Of a stretch of 64,000 bases of DNA, positions 51,921-59,781 are shown piece after piece (position 1 is the first letter of the stretch; the number at the start of each line of letters is the position of its first letter). The DNA comes from Gracilimonas halophila. GTDB taxonomy: Bacteria > Bacteroidota > Rhodothermia > Balneolales > Balneolaceae. Made by a program: the position numbers and the translations under genes. The stretch lies in contig NZ_JBHULI010000002.1 of NCBI RefSeq assembly GCF_042684365.1, positions 186,001 through 250,000 of the forward strand, written 5' to 3'. Under the pieces are notes generated by a model. That model was not told the DNA's origin and searched no databases. It saw only the letters and a program-made list of their open reading frames with translations.

Positions 51921-53317
51921 AGATCCGCTCCAAACTGGCATGGACCTACATCATTCTTCTGGTTATCGGGATCATCACCATAAGTGCCTATTCGATCCTG
52001 ACCATTCGGAGTTTTTTACTGGATGAGGGAGAGGAGCAATTTGAGAGGGATGCTCTTTCACTTGCCCTTACAGCAAGCAGTTTTAAAGATGATGCTCAGT
52101 TTGATGATAAGATCAGAAGACAAGCTGAGCTATCAAGGTACGAAATGGCTGTCTATGATAAGGAAGGAGTACGGTTTTTAACCTTTCCTGAAGACGCTTT
52201 TGATACGGTTGATACTCATCTATCTGATCAGTTGTTGTCACAATTGGAGAAGAGGGATGGAGCTCCGATCGTTCAAAACAATGAACAGTCACAAAAACTG
52301 ATCTCTTATGTTGATCTTGGACAATCTGATAATAGAGCACAGTACCTGAGGATCAGTCAGGACAAGAGTGAATATTATGCAGCTGCTGCAAGTATCCGGC
52401 ACATTATTTATGCCGGGATGTTTTTCTCCATAGGGGCTGTCATCATTGTTAGTTTTTTGTTCGCGAGATATATAGCCGCTCCTATCCTCCGCCTGAATTC
52501 TGCAGCTCTGGATATCGCCCGGGGAAACCTAGATCGTAAAATTGATCTGAAACGAAATGATGAATTTGGAACCCTGGCAGATTCGCTAAATCATATGGCC
52601 AGTACACTTAGAGCGGATAATGAAAAACTTAAAATGCTCAATGAAAAGCAGAGTCAGTTTTTTGCTGATATTACCCATGAAGTAAGAAATCCACTGCATA
52701 CTATTTCGGGAGCATTGGAAATGCTGGAGCTGGAAAATCTTCAGCCGGAAAAGAAAAAACAGTACATGGTAACCGCTCAGAAGCAGATCAAGCGGGTAGC
52801 GCGGTTATTTGAAGATATCAAGACATTGCAGCGATACGATTTTGATGAAAGTTTCATCAGCAGAAAGAAGATCGATCTCAAGCAACTGGTAGTAGAAGCA
52901 GAGCAAGCCTATCAGCCTATAGCTCAAAAGAAAGGATTGGAGCTTGTTGCCAAAAACATCACTTCTTGCAAAGTAAATGCTGACCCTGATAAACTGGAGC
53001 AGGTACTGGATAACCTGATCTCAAATGCCATCAAATATACACTACAGGGAACGGTAGAAGTTGGGTTTGAGATGAAAGATGATGTGGTTGAAGTGTATGT
53101 TAAGGATACCGGACCCGGAATAGGCCCGGAGCATTTAGATCGGTTGTTCGATCGTTTTTACCGAACCGATAAAGCGAGATCAAGAGATAAGGGAGGAACC
53201 GGGTTAGGACTATCTGTGGTGAAGGGAATATTGAATGCCCATCAAAGCGATATCAAAGTAGAGAGTAAGGTTGGAAAGGGAAGTAAGTTTTATTTCAGGC
53301 TTCCCACTTTGGATTAA
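51917..53317 (+). CDS. Sensor histidine kinase
   Basis: A 466-aa membrane kinase: TM1 at about 9-31, a periplasmic sensor of about 120 residues, TM2 at about 156-178, HAMP (to about 232), HisKA with phospho-acceptor His-254 in DITHEVRNPLHTI, and HATPase with NLISNAIKYT, DTGPGIG and GGTGLGLSVV. The periplasmic part shows no known domain. Its last 23 bases overlap the 3' end of the aquaporin gene on the other strand. Confidence 0.94.
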   Translation: MKIRSKLAWTYIILLVIGIITISAYSILTIRSFLLDEGEEQFERDALSLALTASSFKDDAQFDDKIRRQAELSRYEMAVYDKEGVRFLTFPEDAFDTVDTHLSDQLLSQLEKRDGAPIVQNNEQSQKLISYVDLGQSDNRAQYLRISQDKSEYYAAAASIRHIIYAGMFFSIGAVIIVSFLFARYIAAPILRLNSAALDIARGNLDRKIDLKRNDEFGTLADSLNHMASTLRADNEKLKMLNEKQSQFFADITHEVRNPLHTISGALEMLELENLQPEKKKQYMVTAQKQIKRVARLFEDIKTLQRYDFDESFISRKKIDLKQLVVEAEQAYQPIAQKKGLELVAKNITSCKVNADPDKLEQVLDNLISNAIKYTLQGTVEVGFEMKDDVVEVYVKDTGPGIGPEHLDRLFDRFYRTDKARSRDKGGTGLGLSVVKGILNAHQSDIKVESKVGKGSKFYFRLPTLD

Positions 53318-53918
53318 AAAAGCTGAAAGAGAACGCAGCCAAAGCTCCTCCGCATAGAGGAGCAATGGTATAAAGCAAGATATGGTGGTAGGAGTCGCCC
53401 CCCTGGATAAGATCAAATAAAGCGGTTCCGATAGAAGTTGCAGGATTCAAGATACCTCCTGAGATAGGGGTGCTAATCATCAGCATACCGGTAAAGGTTA
53501 ATCCAATTATAAGTCCGTTAAGGTTGTTCTTACGATGAAGGCTTGCTATAGATAACATGAGCATAACCAAGGTGAAGATCGCGGTAAAAAATAATTCGGA
53601 AAAAGCCTGTTGATATAGTCCGGTGTCGGAAGGAGGCTCCACATAAAAAACGGATCCCGAAAGAAAGTACAACAAAAAGGCTGCGAGAAAGCCCCCGGCC
53701 AATTGAGCGGCTACATATCCCAAAAGATCAGAAAAGGAAAGTTTACGCTTCAGAAAAAAGGCGAAAGAAACAGCAGGATTATAATGTCCTCCGGAAATGG
53801 GAGAGCCGATATAGACCAAAGCCATTAATGTTAAGCCAATAGCGAGCGGATCGCCCGTAAAGCCAAAAACTAATACGAAAAAAAAGGCTCCGAACGCCTC
53901 AATTGTATATGTGCGCAT
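53295..53918 (-). CDS. Aquaporin-family (MIP) channel with altered second NPA
   Basis: A 207-aa channel with six membrane segments. First half-helix GGHYNPAVSF and second GGILNPATS. The Arg that follows the second NPA in water and glycerol channels (NPAR) is Thr here, so the selectivity filter must differ. Start MRTYTIEAFGAFFFVLVFG is typical for bacterial MIPs. Overlaps the kinase gene end-to-end by 23 bases; the pairing is conserved by necessity only if both are functional. Confidence 0.88.
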   Translation of the reverse strand: MRTYTIEAFGAFFFVLVFGFTGDPLAIGLTLMALVYIGSPISGGHYNPAVSFAFFLKRKLSFSDLLGYVAAQLAGGFLAAFLLYFLSGSVFYVEPPSDTGLYQQAFSELFFTAIFTLVMLMLSIASLHRKNNLNGLIIGLTFTGMLMISTPISGGILNPATSIGTALFDLIQGGDSYHHILLYTIAPLCGGALAAFSFSFFNPKWEA

Positions 53919-53952
53919 ACCCTATTTGTTGGTCTGTAAAAACTTCATATGT

Positions 53953-54002
53953 CCTTCCTTGCCGCTGAAACTACCTGCCGGAAGCAGGAATAGCAAGGAA
54001 GC
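53953..54002. repeat. Stem-loop in the divergent aquaporin/DUF6787 gap
   Basis: CCTTCCTTGC (53953-53962) pairs in part with GCAAGGAAGC (53993-54002), with an inner CCTGC/GCAGG stem. Not a terminator by position; perhaps an mRNA leader structure or a dispersed repeat. Confidence 0.45.
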
Positions 54003-54102
54003 AATTTCATAAATTGTAAAAAGAATACCAATAATATTTCTAACTATTTGACTTCATATAGGCTTAGAAAAAGGATATTTTCAGGGAAATAAAATTTATA
54101 GC

Positions 54103-54411
54103 ATGCATTTATTAGATAAATTAAAAGCACGTTGGGAAATTGAGAGTAATGGGCAGATCGTCGTCATTATGATTGTATTTGCCATTACCGGGTTTAGTTC
54201 CCTTTTTGCCAGACGTCTTATTTTTCCACTCATTGGGGTAGAATCTGCGGACCCTTTTTGGTATAAAACTATCATGTGGTTATTAACAATATTTCCTGTG
54301 TATAATATTTTGCTCCTTACCTACGCAGCATTATTCGGTCAGTTCCACTTTTTCTGGAAATTTTTTAAGAAAATGATGAGCAGGTTTATACCCGGGAGTT
54401 CAGGAGCTTAG
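54103..54411 (+). CDS. DUF6787-type small membrane protein
   Basis: A 102-aa protein with two membrane segments (about 20-37 and 61-80). WEIESNGQIVVIMIVFAITGFSS near the start and LFGQFHFFWKFFKKMMSRF at the end match a small Bacteroidota family often labelled diacylglyceryl transferase or DUF6787. It is far too short for a real Lgt, and its function is unknown. Confidence 0.75.
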   Translation: MHLLDKLKARWEIESNGQIVVIMIVFAITGFSSLFARRLIFPLIGVESADPFWYKTIMWLLTIFPVYNILLLTYAALFGQFHFFWKFFKKMMSRFIPGSSGA

Positions 54412-54413
54412 GT

Positions 54414-54767
54414 TCATAAAGACGTTAACTTTATACGGTCTTTTTTAGGAAGTTTTTCTACAACGAGGTCATATGAATGCCGGATAAGCTCTAGAATAAA
54501 CTCATCTTTTAAGCCGCCTTTTGTATTCACGGTGTTCCAATGTTTTTTGTTCATATGGTAACCCGGTTGAATTTCTTCATAAACGGCTCTCAATTCCAAT
54601 GCTTTCAAAGGGTCACATTTTAAGTTTATGCTTTCGAACTTATCTATATCAGTAAGAGCGAATATCTTACCTTTTACTTTAAAGACCAGTGTTTTTTTAT
54701 CGAAAGGAAAACCATCGGTAGCCCCCGGAAGAGAAATGCAGTAGTTATAGAAAGCTTCAATCTGCAT
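54414..54767 (-). CDS. MmcQ/YjbR-family protein
   Basis: A 117-aa protein of the MmcQ/YjbR fold: IEAFYNYCISLPGATDGFPFDKKTLVFKVKGKIFALTDID, LKCDPLKALELRA and GYHMNKKHWNTVN, ending in YDLVVEKLPKKDR. These proteins are called DNA-binding on structural grounds; their role is not settled. It follows a secreted-protein gene by 3 bases, so they share an mRNA. Confidence 0.92.
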   Translation of the reverse strand: MQIEAFYNYCISLPGATDGFPFDKKTLVFKVKGKIFALTDIDKFESINLKCDPLKALELRAVYEEIQPGYHMNKKHWNTVNTKGGLKDEFILELIRHSYDLVVEKLPKKDRIKLTSL

Positions 54768-54770
54768 GAG

Positions 54771-55283
54771 TTAGTTCACGCTTTCATAATCGATACGAAA
54801 GTTGGAGGTAAGTCGCGATGAACGTGAGATGATGTAGTTTGCCAGGTCGGGTGTAACCACTCCTATAAAGCTATCATGCCAGGTAGCAGCCATGGTGCGA
54901 AGGTCATTGTTAAGCGGAAGTTTTGCCGGTTGGTAGAACAAAAGTTGTCCTGTAAAAGAAAGGGTCCCCGCCATCCCTTCCATAATATTGATATGCAGAT
55001 AAAGAATAGGAAGTTGATCGGATTGCTGAAGTGTTTCATATTCCAAAATAGTAACGGGAAGACTGCTGAGCTCTTTAAGCATTAGATTTCGGACACTATC
55101 AACAGGAATAGAGATGTTATCCAGACCTTCAGGCTTTTCCACATTCACAACTACCCCAAATTCGGAGATGCCATAAAGGGAATTTTGCTCTCGAAGCACT
55201 TCATTTTGACCATATCCTGAGGAACTCAGGAGCAGAACTAAAAATAGTGAAGAGAATATGTTTAGAGATTTCATGCCGATCAT
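54771..55283 (-). CDS. Secreted protein of unknown function
   Basis: A 170-aa exported protein; the signal peptide ends near SSSGYGQNE, with starts possible at 55283 (MIGMKS) or the second Met. The mature part has strands such as FGVVVNVEKPEGLDNI and LPILYLHINIMEG and ends SSRLTSNFRIDYESVN. I recognise no family. Confidence 0.65.
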   Translation of the reverse strand: MIGMKSLNIFSSLFLVLLLSSSGYGQNEVLREQNSLYGISEFGVVVNVEKPEGLDNISIPVDSVRNLMLKELSSLPVTILEYETLQQSDQLPILYLHINIMEGMAGTLSFTGQLLFYQPAKLPLNNDLRTMAATWHDSFIGVVTPDLANYIISRSSRLTSNFRIDYESVN

Positions 55284-55358
55284 AATTTATAAACCTGAAT
55301 AAATGTTAAATACAAGGTTCATCATAGTAAATCATAGCAAGGTATTTATCATTCCGTA

Positions 55359-55736
55359 TCAATTGTTAACCTTTAAGATCTTTATGGCAAAAACGATCCA
55401 TCCAAGAATAAAAGCAACTCCTCCTATTGGCGTAATAGCGCCGAGCCATCCAATTCCCGTAAGGCAAAGCACATATAGACTCCCCGAGAAAATTACAATA
55501 CCTGTTAAGATCAGGGAAGCGGGCCAGGTAACAACAAGGTCAAACTGAAGCCCGATCAAGGCAATTAACATCAGACCCAAAGCATGCCAGGCATGATATT
55601 GTACAGCGGTTTGCCATGTTTCTAGTCGCTCTGCACTGAGTACATTCTTGAGGGCATGGGCACCAAAAGCTCCGGCCGCAACAGCGAGTGCTAAAAGGAT
55701 GGCGGCTATGGCAATAATGATCTTTGGATTAGACAT
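55359..55736 (-). CDS. DUF423 membrane protein
   Basis: A 125-aa protein with four membrane segments. AGAFGAHALKNVLSAERLETWQTAVQYHAWHALGLMLI is the DUF423 (YwdK-like) signature, and GSLYVLCLTGIGWLGAITPIGG follows. The function of the family is unknown. Confidence 0.92.
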   Translation of the reverse strand: MSNPKIIIAIAAILLALAVAAGAFGAHALKNVLSAERLETWQTAVQYHAWHALGLMLIALIGLQFDLVVTWPASLILTGIVIFSGSLYVLCLTGIGWLGAITPIGGVAFILGWIVFAIKILKVNN

Positions 55737-55743
55737 TTAGTAA

Positions 55744-55821
55744 ATTCGTTAATCGTTATTGGGAAAGTAATATCTATGAAGTTAACAAATAGATAATTAA
55801 CGATTACACCAATAACGAATA
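55744..55821. repeat. Gene-less pair of ~7-nt-unit arms
   Basis: Left arm ATTCGTTAATCGTTATTGG (55744-55762). Right arm AATTAACGATTACACCAATAACGAATA (from 55795). The right arm matches the one at 49867-49888 at 20 of 22 bases. It lies between DUF423 and the CDGSH gene. Confidence 0.78.
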
Positions 55822-55828
55822 ACCTTCA

Positions 55829-56488
55829 TTAATTAGAAACAAAGCCGACTTGCTTATGTGTACCATCACAAAAAGGTTTAGTTGAAGAGGCTCCGCAGCG
55901 ACAATAGCTCATTTTCTTGCTGCACGTTTCACGGCCGCTTTCTTCTCCCACAAGGTCATAATTCCCTTCCACTAAAAAAGGAGCATTCTCATATAAGGTG
56001 ACTGATAACTCACCGCCTGTCCCTTTTACAGGATCTGTTCGGAGGCGATCAACATTGTAGCTGGTATCCGCCTTAAAATTGGCAGGGATGTGAGAATTAT
56101 CACATAACGGTTTATTCTTGGACTTTCCGCAACGACACATTGCAACCCGTGTATCTTTCAAAACCGTATTTCCATCCAGATCTTTGATGACTACTTCACC
56201 ATGAATGTATAACGGTCCGTCTTTCTCTATGGTGATCACATTTTGCTCAGGTGCTTTCTCTTCTTTATCCGAATTCTTGAGCTCATAATGAAGTGCTCCC
56301 GTTGGGCACCGCTCGATCACATCTGTCAATTCATTTATATCAGCCAGCTCCGGTTTTATCCAAGGTTTCCGCTTTGGATCAAATACATCTGGCAATCCTT
56401 TTACACATTCAGCAGCATGAATACAGCGTTCTTTATCCCAGGTAACTTTCAGCTTATCGGTTGAGTAGTGCAGGATCTTTTCTTTCAT
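55829..56488 (-). CDS. CDGSH iron-sulfur protein with N-terminal Fer4-type domain
   Basis: A 219-aa fusion: a divergent Fer4_19 domain (CIHAAECVKGLPDVF ... VIERCPTGALHY, about 22-68), then two CDGSH [2Fe-2S] motifs. The first is CRCGKSKNKPLCDNSH, where Asn replaces the usual Gly of CDGSH; the second, CRCGASSTKPFCDGTH, is complete. Likely a cytoplasmic electron-transfer or cluster-carrying protein; no partner gene is next to it. Confidence 0.93.
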   Translation of the reverse strand: MKEKILHYSTDKLKVTWDKERCIHAAECVKGLPDVFDPKRKPWIKPELADINELTDVIERCPTGALHYELKNSDKEEKAPEQNVITIEKDGPLYIHGEVVIKDLDGNTVLKDTRVAMCRCGKSKNKPLCDNSHIPANFKADTSYNVDRLRTDPVKGTGGELSVTLYENAPFLVEGNYDLVGEESGRETCSKKMSYCRCGASSTKPFCDGTHKQVGFVSN

Positions 56489-56588
56489 AGAGGTCTTAGA
56501 TTGGTTTTAAGTTATTCATCATTATAATTAAGTGAGAGTTTCGAACCAAAAGGAATAGAAAGTGTAAAAAAATCAGGTGCCGGTTTCG

Positions 56589-57965
56589 TTAAAGTTGAAT
56601 GTCAGCAATCTCATATAATTCAGGTATATAGGCTTCCCAATTGTAGGTGTCCTTCAACTTAACGCGCATCATATCCAGGCTTTGAGATTCGCCATGAACC
56701 AGAAAAACATGCTCGGGCACTTTCTTGATATCAGAAATCCAGTCCAGCAATTCTGTTTGATCTGCGTGAGCCGAAAGGCCGTGAAGGATATCGATGTGGG
56801 CCTTGACCTGGTGATATTTCCCATAGAATTTGATCTCTTCAGCCCCGTCTAACAGCTGACGCCCGCGCGTTCCTTCAGCCTGGAAGCCGGCTAAAAGTAC
56901 AGTGGTCTCCTCTCTGCCAATATACTGCTGGAGGTAGGTGAGAACCCGGCCACCAGTCACCATGCCGCTTCCGGCGATGATAACCTTTGGCCTTGAATCA
57001 TCTATAATCTTCCATGTTTCCTTAAAAGATTCCACGATGTGAACGCGATTCTTCATATCAGCAGAGTCTTCTTCAGTTAATTTATGCCATTCCGGATATT
57101 TGTTGAAGGTATTCAGAGCCCGGGCTCCCATGGGGCTATCCAAAATAACAGGAAGTGAGGCCGGAATGAGATTCTTTTTGTGAAGCTGCCAGATCAGAAA
57201 CATGAGCAACTGAGCACGTTCAACAGCGAAGCTCGGGATGATGAGTGTTCCGCCTTTTTGAATAGTCTCATCGATGAGTTGCTTGAGTTTTCCTGAAGTA
57301 TCTTCTTCAATGTGTTTCCGGTTTCCATACGTTGATTCTATGAACAGTACATCGGCACGTTTGGGCTTCTTAGGATTTCTAAGCAAAGCATCTTTTGGCC
57401 TGCCAATATCCCCTGAAAATACAAATCGTTTTCCGTAGATATCTATCTCAATAAAAGTAGCTCCTATAATATGTCCGTTGTATTGAAATCGAACTCTAAT
57501 GTTGTCGTCAACTGCAATCCACTCGGCTTTTTCCCGTTTTTGAAATCTGCTTATGGCCCTTTCAGCATCATCCGTATTGTAAAGAGGTTCGGCCGGATCG
57601 TGTTTGCTGTACCCGTCTTTGTTAGCTCTTTCAGCATCTTCTTCCTGAATTTTAGAACTGTCCCTTAATATGATCTCAGCTATGTCAAGGGTTGGAGCTG
57701 TTCCCCAAATTGAGCCATTAAATCCCATTTTAACGAGGCGCGGAAGAAATCCACTATGATCAAGGTGACCGTGCGTTAATAAAATAAGATCAACTGACGA
57801 AGCTTTAACAGGAAGCTGTTGTCAGTTCAATTCCCGTAGCTTTTTTATTCCCTGAAACATCCCGCAATCTATCATTAGATTTTTTTCAGGAGTTTCAATG
57901 AGGTATTTGGAACCAGTAACTGTTCCTGAAGCTCCTAAAAAATGGATCTTAATGGATTTGCTCAT
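56589..57965 (-). pseudogene. Beta-CASP MBL-fold RNA hydrolase with in-frame TGA
   Basis: The complete family protein is coded from ATG 57965 (458 residues): IHFLGASGTVTGSKYLIET, LMIDCGMFQG, the metal motif LTHGHLDHSGF, then GHIIGATFIEID, VFSGDIGRP, FIESTYGNR, GSGMVTGGRVL and the RMMBL tail ending HGESQSLDMMR. This is the metallo-beta-lactamase/beta-CASP nuclease family of RNA processing. Codon 48 is TGA (57822-57824) inside KKLRELN-stop-QQLP, where the family has Trp (TGG). Restart at Met-80 (57728) would lose HxHxDH, so no active protein is expected without read-through. It may be a sequence error. Confidence 0.85.
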
Positions 57966-57972
57966 GATCAGC

Positions 57973-58818
57973 TCATGTTAGGTTTAAAATTTCAGTTGCT
58001 TCCTTATGAATACGCTTTGCCCGGGTTCTATCAAAACCAAGCCGGGTGAGGAGCTGTAAATCGTCACAAATCTGTCTAACCAGTACAATGTTGTTCTTCA
58101 AAAGAACCTGTTTTTCAGATCTATCAATAACTGATAAACAGGTTATAGGATGAAGTCCGGTTCTGCCGATCAGGTCTTTCAAACCGTTGTTCTTTGGAAA
58201 ACTCCAGCTCAATAACTTGAGTCCAATACAATTTGCATAATCTGAGGCATCGGTAGTAAACCGTGTGTTAGTAACTACCCATCCAGCATGGGTTTTATGT
58301 TGGAGCCCAGGCTGTTTGATCCACTCATTCTTGACATCTACAAAACGGGATCTCACATAAAGTGGAATGGTAACATTGCAATGATGAGTTTGTCTGTTGT
58401 GAAACTTACACTCCATCATTAAATATTCATCATCCTTCTCGGCAAGTACATCAATTTCGTGAGAAACACATTCTCCTTTAACTACACTGCCCACTTTTGT
58501 TGCGTACCCAAGCTTTTTGAAGAGTTCTGAGACCAGAATTTCAAACGGATAGCCGGAGGGCCCCAGTTCAAGCAAAGCTTCTTTTAACTTATACCGGCCT
58601 GCAATTCGGATAGATTTCTTCTTTAGCAGCCGATAGGCTTCTTGGTAAATTTTTTGGGTAGTCATACCGTCTGTAAACAAGCCAGTATCTTCCAGATCTT
58701 TGATCACAGAATTTATAACATTTGACTGAGCTCCTGCATTACTCAATGAGCGTTTAAGTTTGGATAGCTGAAAAGTCTCTCTTTCACCTGTAGCCTTTAT
58801 AACTTCAAATGTAACCAT
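57973..58818 (-). CDS. ATP-cone protein with Mrr-like restriction endonuclease domain
   Basis: A 281-aa protein. Residues 1-90 look like an ATP-cone (VTFEVIKATGERETFQLSKLKRSLSNAG, GRYKLKEALLELG). Residues about 95-215 resemble an Mrr/PD-(D/E)XK nuclease: EIDVLAEKDDEYLMMECKF holds the Asp and Glu-x-Lys. A helical tail follows. Family members occur in Bacteroidota next to the beta-CASP hydrolase gene, 7 bases away here, suggesting a joint nucleic-acid or nucleotide-sensing job. Target unknown. Confidence 0.85.
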   Translation of the reverse strand: MVTFEVIKATGERETFQLSKLKRSLSNAGAQSNVINSVIKDLEDTGLFTDGMTTQKIYQEAYRLLKKKSIRIAGRYKLKEALLELGPSGYPFEILVSELFKKLGYATKVGSVVKGECVSHEIDVLAEKDDEYLMMECKFHNRQTHHCNVTIPLYVRSRFVDVKNEWIKQPGLQHKTHAGWVVTNTRFTTDASDYANCIGLKLLSWSFPKNNGLKDLIGRTGLHPITCLSVIDRSEKQVLLKNNIVLVRQICDDLQLLTRLGFDRTRAKRIHKEATEILNLT

Positions 58819-58844
58819 GTGTAAAGCTTCCGTTTTGTGTTAAA

Positions 58845-58852
58845 CAAAAGTA
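58845..58852 (-). promoter_or_regulatory. Candidate -7 element for the ATP-cone gene
   Basis: TACTTTTG on the minus strand matches TAnnTTTG, 26 bases before the ATG, the same distance as for purS. No clear -33 element. Confidence 0.4.
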
Positions 58853-58979
58853 TATAAAAGAACTGTAAAGATTGAGTGAGGCTATTATTTCATATAAGAA
58901 AGATTCCGTATATGAATTAGCCATTAGAGAAAAACTAATCTATTAAATTAAAAGGACATCAAAGGTGCAGGTAAATTAA

Positions 58980-59198
58980 TTAATAACATGATTTATTTTG
59001 TTTTACAGGCGGACAATCAGCATCTCCATACGAACAAAATACACAACAATCTCCCTGTTTTGGTTTGATAATTTCTCCACATCCCGGACATTCCCAAAAG
59101 AAATGACAGGAATCCTCCGGCATTGCTTCCGAAGCTTTATTGCCACACAATGGACAGGTAATTGTTGACGAAGTCTTAACGTTCATCTGAATCTTCAT
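58980..59198 (-). CDS. GDCCVxC zinc-ribbon-like protein
   Basis: A 72-aa protein. ITCPLCGN and ECPGCGEI form a four-Cys ribbon; then GDCCVFCSYGDADCPPVKQNKSCY, the GDCCVxC signature. Proteins of this type are often linked to heavy-metal genes, and some relatives use selenocysteine; all codons are Cys here. Its start overlaps the DUF3347 gene end by 23 bases, so it is the last gene of the copper island's mRNA. Confidence 0.88.
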   Translation of the reverse strand: MKIQMNVKTSSTITCPLCGNKASEAMPEDSCHFFWECPGCGEIIKPKQGDCCVFCSYGDADCPPVKQNKSCY

Positions 59199-59721
59199 TT
59201 ATAAGTTCAGAAGAGCCTCCGCAGCTATGCATGGCCTGACCAAAAAATGGATTTTGAACTTCTTCTTCCGAACTGAGCCAACTGCTGCCCCCTTTATACA
59301 TCGGGCAGTATTGTTTGAACAACGTTCCTTCAAAGCCCTGATTTTGAACAGCTGTAATAAGTTCATCTGAGATCTTCTTAAATGCGGACCTCAAGGCTGT
59401 GATGTCTTTTGATTCAGATGCTTCCTGTACGGCAGCTTGCATTTTGGCATGATGATCTGCGTGTGTTTCAGCGTGTTCTTCATGTTTATTCATTTCTCCG
59501 CTGTTATAAACTTCTTTCGAAAATTGCAGAATGTGTTCTTTAGCAGATTCAAATTTATCCTGCACCAAAGCATTCTTTGCTTCCATGTAATGAAGGATCA
59601 ACGTTTCCAAATGATCGGTATGCTGATGTTGCTCTTGTTGGTGATTACTATGGTCTCCATGCTGAGCGATCGCTGGAAAGCTTATAAGGGATACTAGGGT
59701 CAGTGCTAATATTGATTTCAT
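59176..59721 (-). CDS. Secreted DUF3347 protein, His-rich
   Basis: A 181-aa exported protein (signal peptide ends PAIAQHG) with a His-rich N-terminus (HGDHSNHQQEQHQHTDH). The DUF3347 domain ends KQYCPMYKGGSSWLSS, then NPFFGQAMHSCGG. The Cys, Met and His of this tail suggest Cu(I)/Ag(I) binding. The same motif closes the CusB-like protein at 63.5-64 kb, so the two are paralogous. Downstream of CopB. Confidence 0.88.
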   Translation of the reverse strand: MKSILALTLVSLISFPAIAQHGDHSNHQQEQHQHTDHLETLILHYMEAKNALVQDKFESAKEHILQFSKEVYNSGEMNKHEEHAETHADHHAKMQAAVQEASESKDITALRSAFKKISDELITAVQNQGFEGTLFKQYCPMYKGGSSWLSSEEEVQNPFFGQAMHSCGGSSELINEDSDER

Positions 59722-59781
59722 AGTCTTTTTTGATTAGTGTATTGTTTTGAAAATTTGAATGATGGTACTAAGAAGTCAGAA

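Noticed and set aside
57822..57824. TGA as a selenocysteine codon in the beta-CASP hydrolase
   Set aside because: The family has Trp, not Cys, at this place, and the following bases show no evident SECIS-like stem.
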